Assembly: GCF_003284585.1 (NCBI RefSeq)
Contig: NZ_QKRX01000001.1
Location: 186,001-250,000 of the forward strand
DNA from: Nitrincola tibetensis
GTDB taxonomy: Bacteria; Pseudomonadota; Gammaproteobacteria; Pseudomonadales; Balneatricaceae
Length of the DNA stretch: 64,000 nt
Direction: 5' to 3'
Shown here: one piece after another, positions 1-9,277 of the stretch
Position numbering within the stretch: the first letter of the stretch is position 1
Layout: each line of letters starts with the position of its first letter
The notes under the pieces: generated by a model
Database searches by the model: none
The model's input: the letters and a program-made list of their open reading frames with translations, nothing else
Told to the model about the DNA's origin: nothing
Position numbers and translations under genes: made by a program

Positions 1-675
1 CGTTCAGAAGCGCTAGAACTTCATCGTAAATCTCAATTAATGGCGGCGCTGTTAGAAGAAAATCGACAGCTACGCGACTTGTTAAATGCCACCGAGCGAC
101 TTGAAGCCGATGTTATGGCGGCTGAGCTGATCGGTGTAAACCCCGATCCATTCCTTCATGAAGTTATTCTAAATCGGGGGTTTGAAGACGGTTTGTATAT
201 CGGACAACCCGTTATTGATGCCGGCGGTATCATGGGGCAGGTATTGTCTTTAGCACATTACACCAGTCGAGTCATGCTCATAACGGATGCACGTACCGCT
301 GTTCCTGTTGAGGTGGTGCGTAATGGTTTCAGAAGTATTGCCTTGGGTAAAGGGGTGCTAGGTGAGCTTGAACTCAGTCATGTACCTGATACCGCCGATA
401 TTCAGGAAGGCGATATGCTGGTTACCTCAGGTTTGGGTGGGCGTTTCCCGCGAGGCTATCCGGTTGCAGTTGTGAGTGAAGTGATACGCGATCCTGGGCG
501 TCCCTTTACGCTTGTTAAAGCCACACCTGCTGCGCGCTTGGATCGTAGTCGGCAATTGTTATTAGTGGATTATCGCCATTCAAGTCCTGAACATCGTATG
601 GCACGTGAAGCACAGGCCCAGGTATCGCTTGAGCAGATCCCCTCTGAAGAGAATGTGGAGTCAGTCGATGAGTGA
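1..675 (+). CDS. mreC: Rod shape-determining protein MreC (5' end missing)
   Basis: MreC is the periplasmic, inner-membrane-anchored scaffold of the elongasome, linking MreB/MreD to peptidoglycan synthases. The frame is open from base 1, so the N-terminal cytoplasmic tail and membrane anchor lie outside the window; the first internal ATG at 40 is not the true start. The visible part begins in the coiled coil (LLEENRQLRDLL) and continues into the beta-rich core, with the family-typical stretches NRGFEDGLYIGQPV and GGIMGQV, and later TSGLGGRFPRGYPV. The C-terminal tail is acidic and glutamate-rich. It overlaps mreD by 8 bases, which suggests translational coupling. Identification rests on these motifs and on the mreC-mreD-maf-rng-yhdP order. 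Confidence 0.95.
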   Translation, partial: RSEALELHRKSQLMAALLEENRQLRDLLNATERLEADVMAAELIGVNPDPFLHEVILNRGFEDGLYIGQPVIDAGGIMGQVLSLAHYTSRVMLITDARTAVPVEVVRNGFRSIALGKGVLGELELSHVPDTADIQEGDMLVTSGLGGRFPRGYPVAVVSEVIRDPGRPFTLVKATPAARLDRSRQLLLVDYRHSSPEHRMAREAQAQVSLEQIPSEENVESVDE

Positions 676-1156
676 ACAGTCTCAAGGAGGCTCGCTGATC
701 ATCTTTGCAACCTTTCTGGTGGGGTTGATACTCAGCCAAATACCTTTGCCGGGTATTATGATCTGGGCAAGACCTGAGTGGGTGGCGTTAGTTCTGATCT
801 ACTGGGTGATGGTGTTGCCACACCGAGTGGGATTGGGAAGTGCGTTTATGATGGGTGTCCTGCTTGATCTTATTCGAGGCAGTGTGATGGGGCTAAATGC
901 CTTGTCATTGCTGATCATTACCTATTTAGTCTTGCTTTTATACAAACGTATTCGTATGTTTCCATTATGGCAGCAGTCGATGATGATCATGGTGTTAGTG
1001 GGAATTAATCAATTGTTGTTTTTCTGGATGCAGGGCATTACTGGCACATCTGCAACGGGTCTGATTTTTTTACTGCCTTCACTGATCAGCGCCATCCTTT
1101 GGCCATGGGTTTATGTCATCCTACACGGTGTACGACGCACCTTCAGAATAGAGTAA
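668..1156 (+). CDS. mreD: Rod shape-determining protein MreD
   Basis: This is the small polytopic inner-membrane partner of MreC in the cell-elongation complex. The protein has 162 residues, almost all hydrophobic, with about five predicted membrane segments. I chose ATG 668, which overlaps the mreC stop codon, because MSEQSQGGSLIIF aligns with the usual short N-terminus. The longer frame from 605 would add 21 residues read out of frame inside mreC. The motif GVLLDLIRGSVMGLNAL near residues 61-77 matches the conserved MreD loop (LLDL..G..LG..AL). It is followed six bases later by maf. Confidence 0.95.
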   Translation: MSEQSQGGSLIIFATFLVGLILSQIPLPGIMIWARPEWVALVLIYWVMVLPHRVGLGSAFMMGVLLDLIRGSVMGLNALSLLIITYLVLLLYKRIRMFPLWQQSMMIMVLVGINQLLFFWMQGITGTSATGLIFLLPSLISAILWPWVYVILHGVRRTFRIE

Positions 1157-1161
1157 TCGTT

Positions 1162-1752
1162 ATGACGACAGCAACTGTGATCTTAGCTTCAGCTTCCCCT
1201 AGACGAACACAGTTACTTTCCCAGTTAGGTGTCCCTCATGAAGTCATGAGTGCGGATATCTGCGAAGAGCCTCAGGGTCATGAGCACCCATTGTTGTATA
1301 CTCAACGCCTTGCAATGACGAAAGCAGAACAGGTGTTTAACGAAGTTTCAGGCCGCTTACCTGTTTTAGGTGCCGACACCACGGTGACCTTGAATATGGC
1401 GATATTAGGTAAGCCCGCTGATGAGGAAGAGGCGGTGCAAATGTTGCTCGCCTTGTCAGGTAAAACCCATGAGGTAATCACGTCAGTGGCACTGGTTCAT
1501 CCCGATGGACGTGAAGTCTGCTCAGTTGTCACTGAGGTTGAGTTTGCAGAATTGAGTCACGACGCTTGCCAAGCCTATTGGCGAACAGGAGAGCCTGCTG
1601 ATAAGGCAGGAGCTTATGGTATTCAGGGGCTTGGTGGTGTATTTGTACGCCAACTAAGAGGTAGTTACTCTGCCGTTGTTGGATTGCCCTTATTTGAAAC
1701 GGCTGCTCTGCTAAAGCGTTATCAGATTCATACTTGGCAGACGGCACTCTGA
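1162..1752 (+). CDS. maf: Maf-family nucleoside triphosphate pyrophosphatase (dTTP/UTP type)
   Basis: Maf proteins hydrolyse non-canonical or excess nucleoside triphosphates to monophosphates. The N-terminal signature ILASASPRRTQLLSQLG (residues 8-24) is the phosphate-binding motif, and GADTTVTLN carries the catalytic aspartate. DKAGAYGIQGLGGVFV and GSYSAVVGLPL are also family signatures. The start at ATG 1162 places the SASPRR motif at the usual distance from the N-terminus; the longer frame from 1099 lies inside mreD. Length is 196 residues, normal for the family. Position between mreD and rng matches E. coli yhdE, a dTTP/UTP pyrophosphatase. The substrate class is inferred from that synteny. 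Confidence 0.93.
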   Translation: MTTATVILASASPRRTQLLSQLGVPHEVMSADICEEPQGHEHPLLYTQRLAMTKAEQVFNEVSGRLPVLGADTTVTLNMAILGKPADEEEAVQMLLALSGKTHEVITSVALVHPDGREVCSVVTEVEFAELSHDACQAYWRTGEPADKAGAYGIQGLGGVFVRQLRGSYSAVVGLPLFETAALLKRYQIHTWQTAL

Positions 1753-1764
1753 TGGAGGCCTTAA

Positions 1765-3246
1765 ATGGCTGAAGAAATACTCATCAACTTTACGCCCATG
1801 GAAACACGTGTGGCGGTCATTGAAAATGGCATGCCGCAAGAAATTTATGTAGAGCGTGCCAGTCGCCGCGGTATTGTTGGCAATATCTACAAAGGCAAAG
1901 TGGTTCGTGTCTTGCCTGGAATGCAGGCGGCTTTCGTGGATATTGGGCTTGAGCGGGCGGCGTTCATCCCAGTTGATGAGGTGATTGATGCGACAAGCGG
2001 AACCCCTGGTGTTCGCCATAACATTTCGATTGCAGATGTTATAAAAGAAGGGGACACCTTGCTGGTTCAGGTGACAAAGGATCCAATTGGCACCAAAGGT
2101 GCGCGTTTAACCACGCATTTATCGATTCCTTCGCGCTATTTGGTGTTGATGCCAGGCAATCCTCATATCGGAATTTCGCAGCGTATTGATGATTCTGACG
2201 AGCGTGAGCGCTTGCGTCAAATTATGGAAGTCTTATCCAGTGTTGAAAATCCTGATTACAAAGGTGGGGATAGTGGTTTTATTCTGCGTACGGTTGCCGA
2301 AGGGGTCAGTGAAACGGAGTTGCGCTCGGATCTGAATTTTTTGCTTAGATTGTGGACGCGATTGAATGAAAAAATCGCAAAGCTGTCTGCCCCTTCCGTT
2401 GTCTATGAAGATTTACCACTGCACATGCGAGCCTTGCGTGATATGGCTCACAGTGGTGTTGAGCGTATCCGCATTGATTCGCGAGAAACCTACCAACGAT
2501 CGGTTGAATTCGCGCAATCTCTTGTTCCCGAAATAGTCGAAAAGCTCGAATACTATCCCGGAGAACGCCCTCTCTTTGATATGTTCAGCGTAGAGGAAGA
2601 GATGCAGCGTGCGTTAGGGCGCCGCATTGAGTTAAAGTCAGGTGGGTATTTGATTTTCGATCAAACAGAAGCCATGACCACAGTCGATATTAATACGGGC
2701 GCATTTGTTGGCCACCGAAATCTAGAAGAAACCATCTTTAAAACGAACTTAGAGGCGGCAACTGCGATTGGTCGCCAGTTGCGGCTACGCAACTTAGGTG
2801 GAATCATTATTATTGATTTCATCGATATGACCGACGTTGACCATCAGCGCCAAGTTCAACGAACCTTAGACCGTGTGCTCGAAAAAGACCATGCCAAATG
2901 CAAAGTAACAGGGGTTTCTGAGTTGGGTTTGGTTGAAATGACTCGGAAGCGAACACGAGAAAGCTTAGAACAAGTGTTATGTGAACCCTGTCCTATGTGT
3001 CAAGGTCGGGGGACGGTTAAGACCCCTGAAACAGTTAGCTACGAAATTTTCAGAGAGATTCTCCGTCAGCATCGAGCTTACGACACAGATAGCTATTTGG
3101 TGCTTGCCGCAACGTCTGTGGTTCATTATTTAATGGATGAAGCGTCTGATCATGTTGCAGAGCTTGAGTCTTTTATCGGCAAAACGATTCGTTTTCAGGT
3201 TGAGCCTTTGTACGGTCCAGAACTGTTTGATGTTGTTTTACGATAA
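1765..3246 (+). CDS. rng: Ribonuclease G
   Basis: RNase G is a 5'-end-sensitive endoribonuclease that matures the 5' end of 16S rRNA and degrades some mRNAs. The protein has 493 residues against 489 in E. coli. An S1 RNA-binding domain lies at about 38-125 (GNIYKGKVVRVLPGMQAAFVDIG). The catalytic DNase I-like part has the metal-binding aspartates in TTVDINTGAFVG and IIIDFIDM. The Zn-link motif CPMCQGRG follows near residues 413-420. It lacks the long C-terminal degradosome scaffold of RNase E, which separates the two paralogues. The start has a GGAG ribosome-binding site seven to eight bases upstream. Confidence 0.96.
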   Translation: MAEEILINFTPMETRVAVIENGMPQEIYVERASRRGIVGNIYKGKVVRVLPGMQAAFVDIGLERAAFIPVDEVIDATSGTPGVRHNISIADVIKEGDTLLVQVTKDPIGTKGARLTTHLSIPSRYLVLMPGNPHIGISQRIDDSDERERLRQIMEVLSSVENPDYKGGDSGFILRTVAEGVSETELRSDLNFLLRLWTRLNEKIAKLSAPSVVYEDLPLHMRALRDMAHSGVERIRIDSRETYQRSVEFAQSLVPEIVEKLEYYPGERPLFDMFSVEEEMQRALGRRIELKSGGYLIFDQTEAMTTVDINTGAFVGHRNLEETIFKTNLEAATAIGRQLRLRNLGGIIIIDFIDMTDVDHQRQVQRTLDRVLEKDHAKCKVTGVSELGLVEMTRKRTRESLEQVLCEPCPMCQGRGTVKTPETVSYEIFREILRQHRAYDTDSYLVLAATSVVHYLMDEASDHVAELESFIGKTIRFQVEPLYGPELFDVVLR

Positions 3247-3249
3247 CGC

Positions 3250-6200
3250 ATGCGCATGAAAACCCTTGTTCGCACCTTTAGTCGTATCCTTTTGGGTCTG
3301 ACGTTTACGCTGTGTTTATTGACATTGTTGGCACGTATTGCGTTAACTCTAGCGGCGAATAATGAAGCATTCGTTTTCACACACCTGTCACCTCATCTGA
3401 GTGGAGAGCTTCATAGTGGCAAGTTTGAGGTGTCTGTATGGCGTCGTCACCCCCAGCTCGCCATAACCCAATTGGACTGGGTCGCTAAAGAAGATGAAGC
3501 GGTACCGTTAAAGCGATTGCAAATAGGTTCGATTGTCGCTGAAATTGATCTTTTAAGCAGTCTTTGGTATCGAAGTCTTGTATTTAAAACACTGGTACTG
3601 AGGGACGCTTCGGTTGATCTCGATATTGCGAATAGTGCTTATGATACGAGGCAAGATGAGCAGCCTTCTGTTTCAGAAAACTCTTTATTAGCGGGCTTGA
3701 TTCGCTCATCGTTAGCAATTGAAAACCTAGCGTTGAATTTAACCCTTGAGAATGAAGAGCGTCAAATTGATGTGTTGCATTTGAGTGCTGGGCCTAGCGA
3801 CAAAGGCTTGGCATTGCAGGGTAGGATGCGTCTACCTCACTTGATTTCAGACGATTCTATCTTTGAATTTGGTGTGCATCTTCCAAATCTTGGCGGACTG
3901 CCAACATTGGCTAATGAGTTTCAAGTTTATCTCAATATTGAGGATCTTGAGCTCGAACGACTCACTTTTTTATTGCCCAGCATTGATGTCGATGATTTGC
4001 CTAAGACGTTTTCAACACAAGTTTGGTTGTCCATTGAGTCGGGACAGGTTATTGATGCTCAAGGTCAATTAAGAATGTCTGACTGGCAGCCTCGTTTTAT
4101 GGCTCAGCCATTGCAAGTCACAACCCGCTTTCGTGGATCCGTTTCTGAGGATGAAGCCCGTATTCATCTGACATCGGCTGAGATACAGCTTCAAGATACT
4201 GCTTTAGGCGTTAAGCAACTCGATATCGGCTTAGCACTTGATGCTGATTCAAATTGGGCATTACGTCTTCTGCAGCTAGATGTTCTAGATCTGGCTGAAC
4301 TGAATCGACTTATTTCCTCTGTTCGTGAGTTACCAGAGGACATGGACTCTTTGTTGAGCGATCTGTCCCCAGCGGGGCATTTACGTGAATTGCAATTGTA
4401 TTTTGCCGATCTAGCGGATTGGAAGAGTTTTAGATTTAGTGCTGAGCTTGATCAGGTCTCTGTCTCGGCATGGGACGAGGCTCCAGAAGCACGAGGCGTT
4501 GTTGGGCGCTTGGATGCTTCTTGGCAAGTCGGGCGAGTCGTTCTAGAAAGCGGTGAGTTTTTTTTGAGCTTTCCGCAGTTGTTTGACCAGGGCTGGTCTT
4601 ACACTCATGCTTCCGGTGAAATTGATTGGTCATGGAATGATCACGCGATCAAAATCGGTAGCAATGTATTGGCCCTTAAGAATGATCAGGTTGATGCAAG
4701 AGGGCGGTTTAGTTTGTATCGGCCTTTTGACAAGACTGAGCAAGTCGAGTTGAGCTTGATGATAGGCATGGCCAATTCGCAAGCACTTCAGGCTGAGTTC
4801 TATACGCCACCAGTGATAGGCGAAGACTTACATGCTTGGCTCATGGAGGCGATTAAAGGAGGCTCTGTTAATCGTGCTGGTTTGGTGATTCATGCAGGGC
4901 TTAGATCAGGCGCGCCATCCTTGCCTTTGAGTGTTCAGTTATTTTTTGATGTTGAAGATGCACGTTTTGCATTTTTGCCTGAGTGGCCAGTTATCGAAGA
5001 TGCAAAATTCTTTTTGCACTTGCGTGACACCGAACTGCGAGTTGATATAGAGCAAGGGCGATTAATGAACACGCAAGTCAATAATGCGTGGGTTTATATG
5101 CCTCCAGATGCTCAACGCTTGTTCGTAGGTGCTCCACTTGTAGGGGATTTATCCGATATCACCCAACTACTGAAAGGGCCGTTAGGGCTGGCGAACGAAG
5201 TGGCTGATTGGCATTTTTCAGGTCAAGCGACCACTGCATTACAGTTGATGGTTCCACTGAATGATCGAGACTCTGTAAACGTAGAGTTTACAGGCTCTTT
5301 AAACTCTGTTTCAGCTGCTTCAGAGGCGCTTGATTTATCCTTAGAAGCAATTGTCGGTGAGCTTTCCTACTCGTCGAGCACAGGGTTTTACGCGCCCAAG
5401 CTAAATGGACAGCTATGGGGGCAGTCTTTTCAAGCCTCGGTTGAAACAAAAAATAATGAAACGTTGATAGATCTTCAAAGTCGCGTGGATATGCCGCAGC
5501 TCACCCATTGGATGGCAATGGATACACTCAATGATAGTGTGTCGGGTCAAACGGAATATCGAGCGTCCATTGTGTTGTGTAATGATTTGGATTGCCCAAA
5601 AGTGTCTTTAGCTTCGAATCTTGAAGGCATTGTTATCCAAGCACCCAAGGGGCTTAATAAATCAGCCGCCGATCAGCGCCCTTTGCGTGTCGAAATACAA
5701 CCCGAAAACACTCAGTTCCGTGTGGATTATAATGATCAATTTTCGGCGATCTACAATTATGGGGCTTCACCTCGAGGTATGCTCCGAATTGGCAGTGGGG
5801 AGGTTAACCTACCCGAATTGCAAGGGTTAGAAATTGAAGGGCAGGTTGCTTATCTAGACGCAGACATAATAGACGAGTGGTCGACTTGGTTAGCGTCTGA
5901 ATTAACCAAAGTGTCGCAGGTATCCAATCGAGAAGAGGAGAAAACTGACTTTCCAGTGACTCGGCTTTCGATTCGCGTTGCCGAAGCAATTATGGCGGGT
6001 CAGGCATTTAGTAATGTCCAAGTTGCTATGCGGCGCATATTGACAGAGCCCTCACTGCGCTTCCAGTTAAGCAGCGATCAAGCCACTGGTAATCTCACTC
6101 GGGATGATGTCAATCAGCCTTGGAATTTGTCCCTAAATGAGCTTGCTTTGACATTCAAGCCTGAGCGTAAAGCACAAGCTAGCCCAAGTGTCGTTGAGCC

Positions 6201-7056
6201 GCTTTTAACTGAGCGGCTACTGCAACGCATGCCTATTATCAAGGTCGATATTGAACGGCTTGAACTGAATGAAAAAAATATCGGGCATTGGCGCTTTGAG
6301 TTAGTTCCTGAGTCTGATCATTTAAAAGTACATCAGATCGATGCCAGCTTAATGCAAATGAGTTTAACAGGTCAGTTAGATTGGTTTGTTGATCCAACAC
6401 AGAGCAGCCGTTTGCAAGCACGCTTGATGGGGTCAGAATTGCAAAATATGCTGAAATCTTGGAGTGATGAATCGGCCATTGAAGCAAAAAGTATTGATGC
6501 CATTGCGGATTTCACCTGGTTGGGTGGGGCTGAAGCATTCAAATTATCAGCTTTAAATGGTCGCTTTGCTTTTTCAGCAGAACAGGGCCGTATTGTTGAG
6601 TCAGGTATGGGAGCTAACTTCCTAAGAGTATTTGGCATACTCAATCTCAATACCTTATCAAGACGCTTGAAGCTTGATTTTAGTGATTTGCTGCAAAAAG
6701 GCTTGGTGTTTGATCATGTGACTGCGGCCTATTCTTTGAGGAAGGGGTTGGCTAGTACAATGGATCCTTTAAAGCTGACCGGGCCTTCAGCAACGATGAC
6801 GATTAGTGGTTCGCTGAATTTTAACGATGACCAATTTGATAAGATGATTGAAGTAAACATCCCGCTAGGCAGTAATCTTACATTAGGGGCTGTGTTGCTT
6901 GGAGCACCTCAAGTGGCAGGCGCTATATTTTTGGTCGATCGCATAATGGGAGATCAGATCGAAAAAATGACTCGAATACGTTATCGTTTAACGGGCACCT
7001 TAGACGAGCCGGTTATTCAGCTTATGGGACAACCGACTGCGACATCAGGCGAATAG
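3250..7056 (+). CDS. yhdP: YhdP-family AsmA-like envelope lipid-transport protein
   Basis: YhdP is one of the large AsmA-like bridge proteins (YhdP, TamB, YdbH) proposed to move phospholipids from inner to outer membrane. The product has 1268 residues, nearly the same as the E. coli protein (1266). A single N-terminal membrane anchor covers roughly residues 11-32. The rest is repetitive beta-strand-rich sequence. The C-terminal AsmA2-like region includes the stretch DPLKLTGPSATMTISGSLNF. The start lies three bases after the rng stop; ATG 3256 is an alternative. Synteny with rng supports the call. The stop codon sits only two bases from the end of the convergent darP gene, with no room for a separate terminator. 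Confidence 0.93.
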   Translation: MRMKTLVRTFSRILLGLTFTLCLLTLLARIALTLAANNEAFVFTHLSPHLSGELHSGKFEVSVWRRHPQLAITQLDWVAKEDEAVPLKRLQIGSIVAEIDLLSSLWYRSLVFKTLVLRDASVDLDIANSAYDTRQDEQPSVSENSLLAGLIRSSLAIENLALNLTLENEERQIDVLHLSAGPSDKGLALQGRMRLPHLISDDSIFEFGVHLPNLGGLPTLANEFQVYLNIEDLELERLTFLLPSIDVDDLPKTFSTQVWLSIESGQVIDAQGQLRMSDWQPRFMAQPLQVTTRFRGSVSEDEARIHLTSAEIQLQDTALGVKQLDIGLALDADSNWALRLLQLDVLDLAELNRLISSVRELPEDMDSLLSDLSPAGHLRELQLYFADLADWKSFRFSAELDQVSVSAWDEAPEARGVVGRLDASWQVGRVVLESGEFFLSFPQLFDQGWSYTHASGEIDWSWNDHAIKIGSNVLALKNDQVDARGRFSLYRPFDKTEQVELSLMIGMANSQALQAEFYTPPVIGEDLHAWLMEAIKGGSVNRAGLVIHAGLRSGAPSLPLSVQLFFDVEDARFAFLPEWPVIEDAKFFLHLRDTELRVDIEQGRLMNTQVNNAWVYMPPDAQRLFVGAPLVGDLSDITQLLKGPLGLANEVADWHFSGQATTALQLMVPLNDRDSVNVEFTGSLNSVSAASEALDLSLEAIVGELSYSSSTGFYAPKLNGQLWGQSFQASVETKNNETLIDLQSRVDMPQLTHWMAMDTLNDSVSGQTEYRASIVLCNDLDCPKVSLASNLEGIVIQAPKGLNKSAADQRPLRVEIQPENTQFRVDYNDQFSAIYNYGASPRGMLRIGSGEVNLPELQGLEIEGQVAYLDADIIDEWSTWLASELTKVSQVSNREEEKTDFPVTRLSIRVAEAIMAGQAFSNVQVAMRRILTEPSLRFQLSSDQATGNLTRDDVNQPWNLSLNELALTFKPERKAQASPSVVEPLLTERLLQRMPIIKVDIERLELNEKNIGHWRFELVPESDHLKVHQIDASLMQMSLTGQLDWFVDPTQSSRLQARLMGSELQNMLKSWSDESAIEAKSIDAIADFTWLGGAEAFKLSALNGRFAFSAEQGRIVESGMGANFLRVFGILNLNTLSRRLKLDFSDLLQKGLVFDHVTAAYSLRKGLASTMDPLKLTGPSATMTISGSLNFNDDQFDKMIEVNIPLGSNLTLGAVLLGAPQVAGAIFLVDRIMGDQIEKMTRIRYRLTGTLDEPVIQLMGQPTATSGE

Positions 7057-7058
7057 GA

Positions 7059-7595
7059 TCAAGGGTTTTCCTGAGCTTCAGCTGTTTCACGAATAAATTT
7101 GAATAATTTACGATAGTGAGTTGGTGCAGCGCCGGCTGTTTGTTCCTTGAGAGTGTTCCGAATATGTTGCCTTAGCTTCTGTATGTCAGCCTCAGGAAAC
7201 TCACGGATAAACTCTGTTAAGCTTTTATCTGTGTCAGTCAGTAAGCGATCACGCCAGACTTCTAAGGCATGAAACTTTTGATTGTGTTCATTGCGAGACG
7301 TATCAAATTGATTTAATGCGGCATTAATCTCATCTGCATCCGCTTTGCGCATCAGCTTGCCAATGTATTGGAAGTGACGACGTAAGGCACCATTCGCAGT
7401 AATTTTTCGCGTTTCTTCAACAGCCTTACGAAGTATATCGTCCATTGGAACTAATGCCTGTTGATCTGGACGTAGCTCAGTGATGCGTTTGCCTAATTCT
7501 TGAAGAGCTTCCATTTGGCGTTTGACTTCAGAACGGCTGATCTCTTCACTGTCAATGCCCTCTTGTAAAGATACCAGTCTGTCTGTTTTACTCAT
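7059..7595 (-). CDS. darP: Ribosome biogenesis factor DarP (YjgA)
   Basis: DarP (YjgA) associates with late 50S ribosomal precursors and promotes their maturation. The protein has 178 residues, is highly charged and mostly helical. Family stretches include EEISRSEVKRQMEALQELG near the N-terminus and ALRRHFQYIGKLMRKAD in the middle. In Pseudomonas and relatives this gene sits between tldD and pmbA; here neither neighbour is present (see findings). It is the last gene of the leftward kdsD-to-darP run, 32 bases after ptsO, so it may be co-transcribed with it. Confidence 0.93.
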   Translation of the reverse strand: MSKTDRLVSLQEGIDSEEISRSEVKRQMEALQELGKRITELRPDQQALVPMDDILRKAVEETRKITANGALRRHFQYIGKLMRKADADEINAALNQFDTSRNEHNQKFHALEVWRDRLLTDTDKSLTEFIREFPEADIQKLRQHIRNTLKEQTAGAAPTHYRKLFKFIRETAEAQENP

Positions 7596-7627
7596 GAGGA
7601 AAATTACCTTGATGGATTAATGGTTTG

Positions 7628-7897
7628 TTATTCGGGCTCGTCAAAGCGATTCTGAATTAACAATTCTAGTGCATGATGCGCATCCTGTGCATCGTCTCCA
7701 TCTATGTGGAGTATTAGCTCAGTGCCTTTGCTTGCCGCCAGCATCATAACCGACATAATGCTTTTGCAATCGACAACGCGACCTGCTTTTTCAACTTGGA
7801 TTTGACTATTAAATTCGTTCGCTTTAGCCGATAGTTTTGCAGCCGCACGTGCATGGAGGCCAAGCTTATTTATTATCGTAACAGGTGCTTTTATCAT
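7628..7897 (-). CDS. ptsO: Nitrogen-PTS phosphocarrier protein NPr (HPr family)
   Basis: NPr passes phosphate from EI-Ntr (PtsP) to EIIA-Ntr (PtsN), a regulatory rather than sugar-transporting PTS branch. The HPr phosphorylation site is seen as GLHARAA with His15, and the regulatory serine region SIMSVM carries Ser46. Length is 89 residues. The gene follows rapZ and ptsN on the same strand, the standard rpoN-hpf-ptsN-rapZ-ptsO order, which identifies it as NPr rather than sugar HPr. No ptsI or ptsP is present in the window, so its phosphate donor is encoded elsewhere. Confidence 0.94.
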   Translation of the reverse strand: MIKAPVTIINKLGLHARAAAKLSAKANEFNSQIQVEKAGRVVDCKSIMSVMMLAASKGTELILHIDGDDAQDAHHALELLIQNRFDEPE

Positions 7898-7936
7898 AGA
7901 AACATTCCGATCATTCGCGCCAGAGGTACAAAGGAG

Positions 7937-8794
7937 CTAGCTCAACTCCCGATGGCGCACATTCACATTATCCATAAGCTGACTAAAATGGCTAGCCAAT
8001 CGTTCAGCAATAAACACGGATCGATGTTGTCCTCCTGTGCAACCTATGCCGACGGTTAAATAACTGCGGTTATCCTGCTTAATTCTGGGTAGCCATCGTT
8101 CCAGAAAATATACAATATCGTTGATCATGTCGATAGCATCAGGTGACTGCTCAAGAAAATGGATGACTTGAGGGTCATTTCCCGTGTATTGACGTAGTTC
8201 AGGCACCCAGTAGGGGTTAGGCAGGGAGCGTACATCAAATGTGAAGTCTAGATCTAAGGGCAGCCCGTGTTTAAAGCCAAAAGATTCGAACTGTAAGGAT
8301 AATGTTTGCTCTTTTCGATTGGCAACTCGCAGTTTAATGGTATCTCTTAGCTCATAGAGGCTAAGTCGAGTCGTATCGATACGAATATCCGCTAAGGTTG
8401 CGATAGGCTCTAGTAAATTTTGTTCCTGATAAAGCGCTTCTTGTAAACCAGAGTGTGAATTGGTTAACGGGTGTTTACGACGGGTTGCGCTGAAGCGTTT
8501 AAGTAAGGTTGTCTCGGATGCATCTAAGTAAATGATTTCATATGCAAGATTGTCCATCCTTGCGAGCGTATCGAGAACTTTAGGTACTTGTGAGAGATTA
8601 CTAATCAAGTTGCGTGCATCGATGCTGACAGAAAGTTTATCAGGTCGGTCAGAAGCGATCAGCATTTGTTGAATGAGTTCGGGTAGTAAAAGTGCCGGAA
8701 GATTGTCGATGCAATAAAAACCGATGTCTTCAAGTGCTTGAAGTGCAGTACTTTTCCCGGAGCCCGAACGCCCACTCAGAATGACTAGCTTCAC
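7937..8794 (-). CDS. rapZ: RNase adapter protein RapZ (nucleotide-binding)
   Basis: RapZ is a P-loop protein that in enterobacteria presents the sRNA GlmZ to RNase E and so tunes GlmS and amino-sugar supply. The N-terminal Walker A motif GRSGSGKST is at residues 8-16. The C-terminal domain holds the conserved GCTGGQHRSV stretch and the final HR segment. Length is 285 residues (E. coli 284). Its start overlaps the ptsN stop by four bases, so the two are translationally coupled. Whether a GlmZ-like RNA exists in this organism cannot be told from this window. Confidence 0.96.
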   Translation of the reverse strand: MKLVILSGRSGSGKSTALQALEDIGFYCIDNLPALLLPELIQQMLIASDRPDKLSVSIDARNLISNLSQVPKVLDTLARMDNLAYEIIYLDASETTLLKRFSATRRKHPLTNSHSGLQEALYQEQNLLEPIATLADIRIDTTRLSLYELRDTIKLRVANRKEQTLSLQFESFGFKHGLPLDLDFTFDVRSLPNPYWVPELRQYTGNDPQVIHFLEQSPDAIDMINDIVYFLERWLPRIKQDNRSYLTVGIGCTGGQHRSVFIAERLASHFSQLMDNVNVRHRELS

Positions 8795-9258
8795 CCAGCG
8801 GCCTCCCCAAGTGATTGGATGACATTCTGATATAAAGCATGTTTGTCTTCACTGCTGCGAAGTAACTCCCGAACGCTGGATTGACTGAACAATTCAGCAA
8901 GGGTTGCTAGGGTTTGCAAGTGTTCACTGGCAGCATCCTCTGGAACCAGTAAGCAGCAAACAATATCAACAGGTCGGTTATCGATGGCATCAAAGTCGAC
9001 AGCTGATTTGAGAGTGATGAGAAGTGCTAAGGCCTCTGTGCAACCTGCCAAGCGACAGTGTGGGATAGCCACACCGTCGCCGATGCCAGTGCTACCGAGA
9101 CGCTCTCTGTTTAAAAGACCGCTGAAGATATCTTCAGCATCTAATCCGTTTGCTTGCTCAGCTAGGGTTTGGCTGGCTAGCTCAAGAACCCTTTTTTTGC
9201 TAATGGCGTCAATATGACAAAGGGTTCTTGATTCGGTCAGTAGCTCGGAAATAGGCAT
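8791..9258 (-). CDS. ptsN: PTS EIIA-Ntr regulatory protein PtsN
   Basis: PtsN is the terminal phosphate acceptor of the nitrogen PTS and regulates potassium transport and other targets by protein contact. The active-site histidine is His67 in GDGVAIPHCRL, the hallmark of EIIA-Ntr. Length is 155 residues and the fold is a single EIIA type-2 domain without a membrane part. It lies between hpf and rapZ in the canonical rpoN cluster. Confidence 0.95.
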   Translation of the reverse strand: MPISELLTESRTLCHIDAISKKRVLELASQTLAEQANGLDAEDIFSGLLNRERLGSTGIGDGVAIPHCRLAGCTEALALLITLKSAVDFDAIDNRPVDIVCCLLVPEDAASEHLQTLATLAELFSQSSVRELLRSSEDKHALYQNVIQSLGEAAG

Positions 9259-9277
9259 GATAATTTCTAAATCGTCT

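Noticed and set aside
1041-1056. TGGCAC-containing match resembling a sigma-54 promoter
   Set aside because: Inside mreD and the spacing to TGC is wrong; no intergenic sigma-54 site was found despite rpoN being present.
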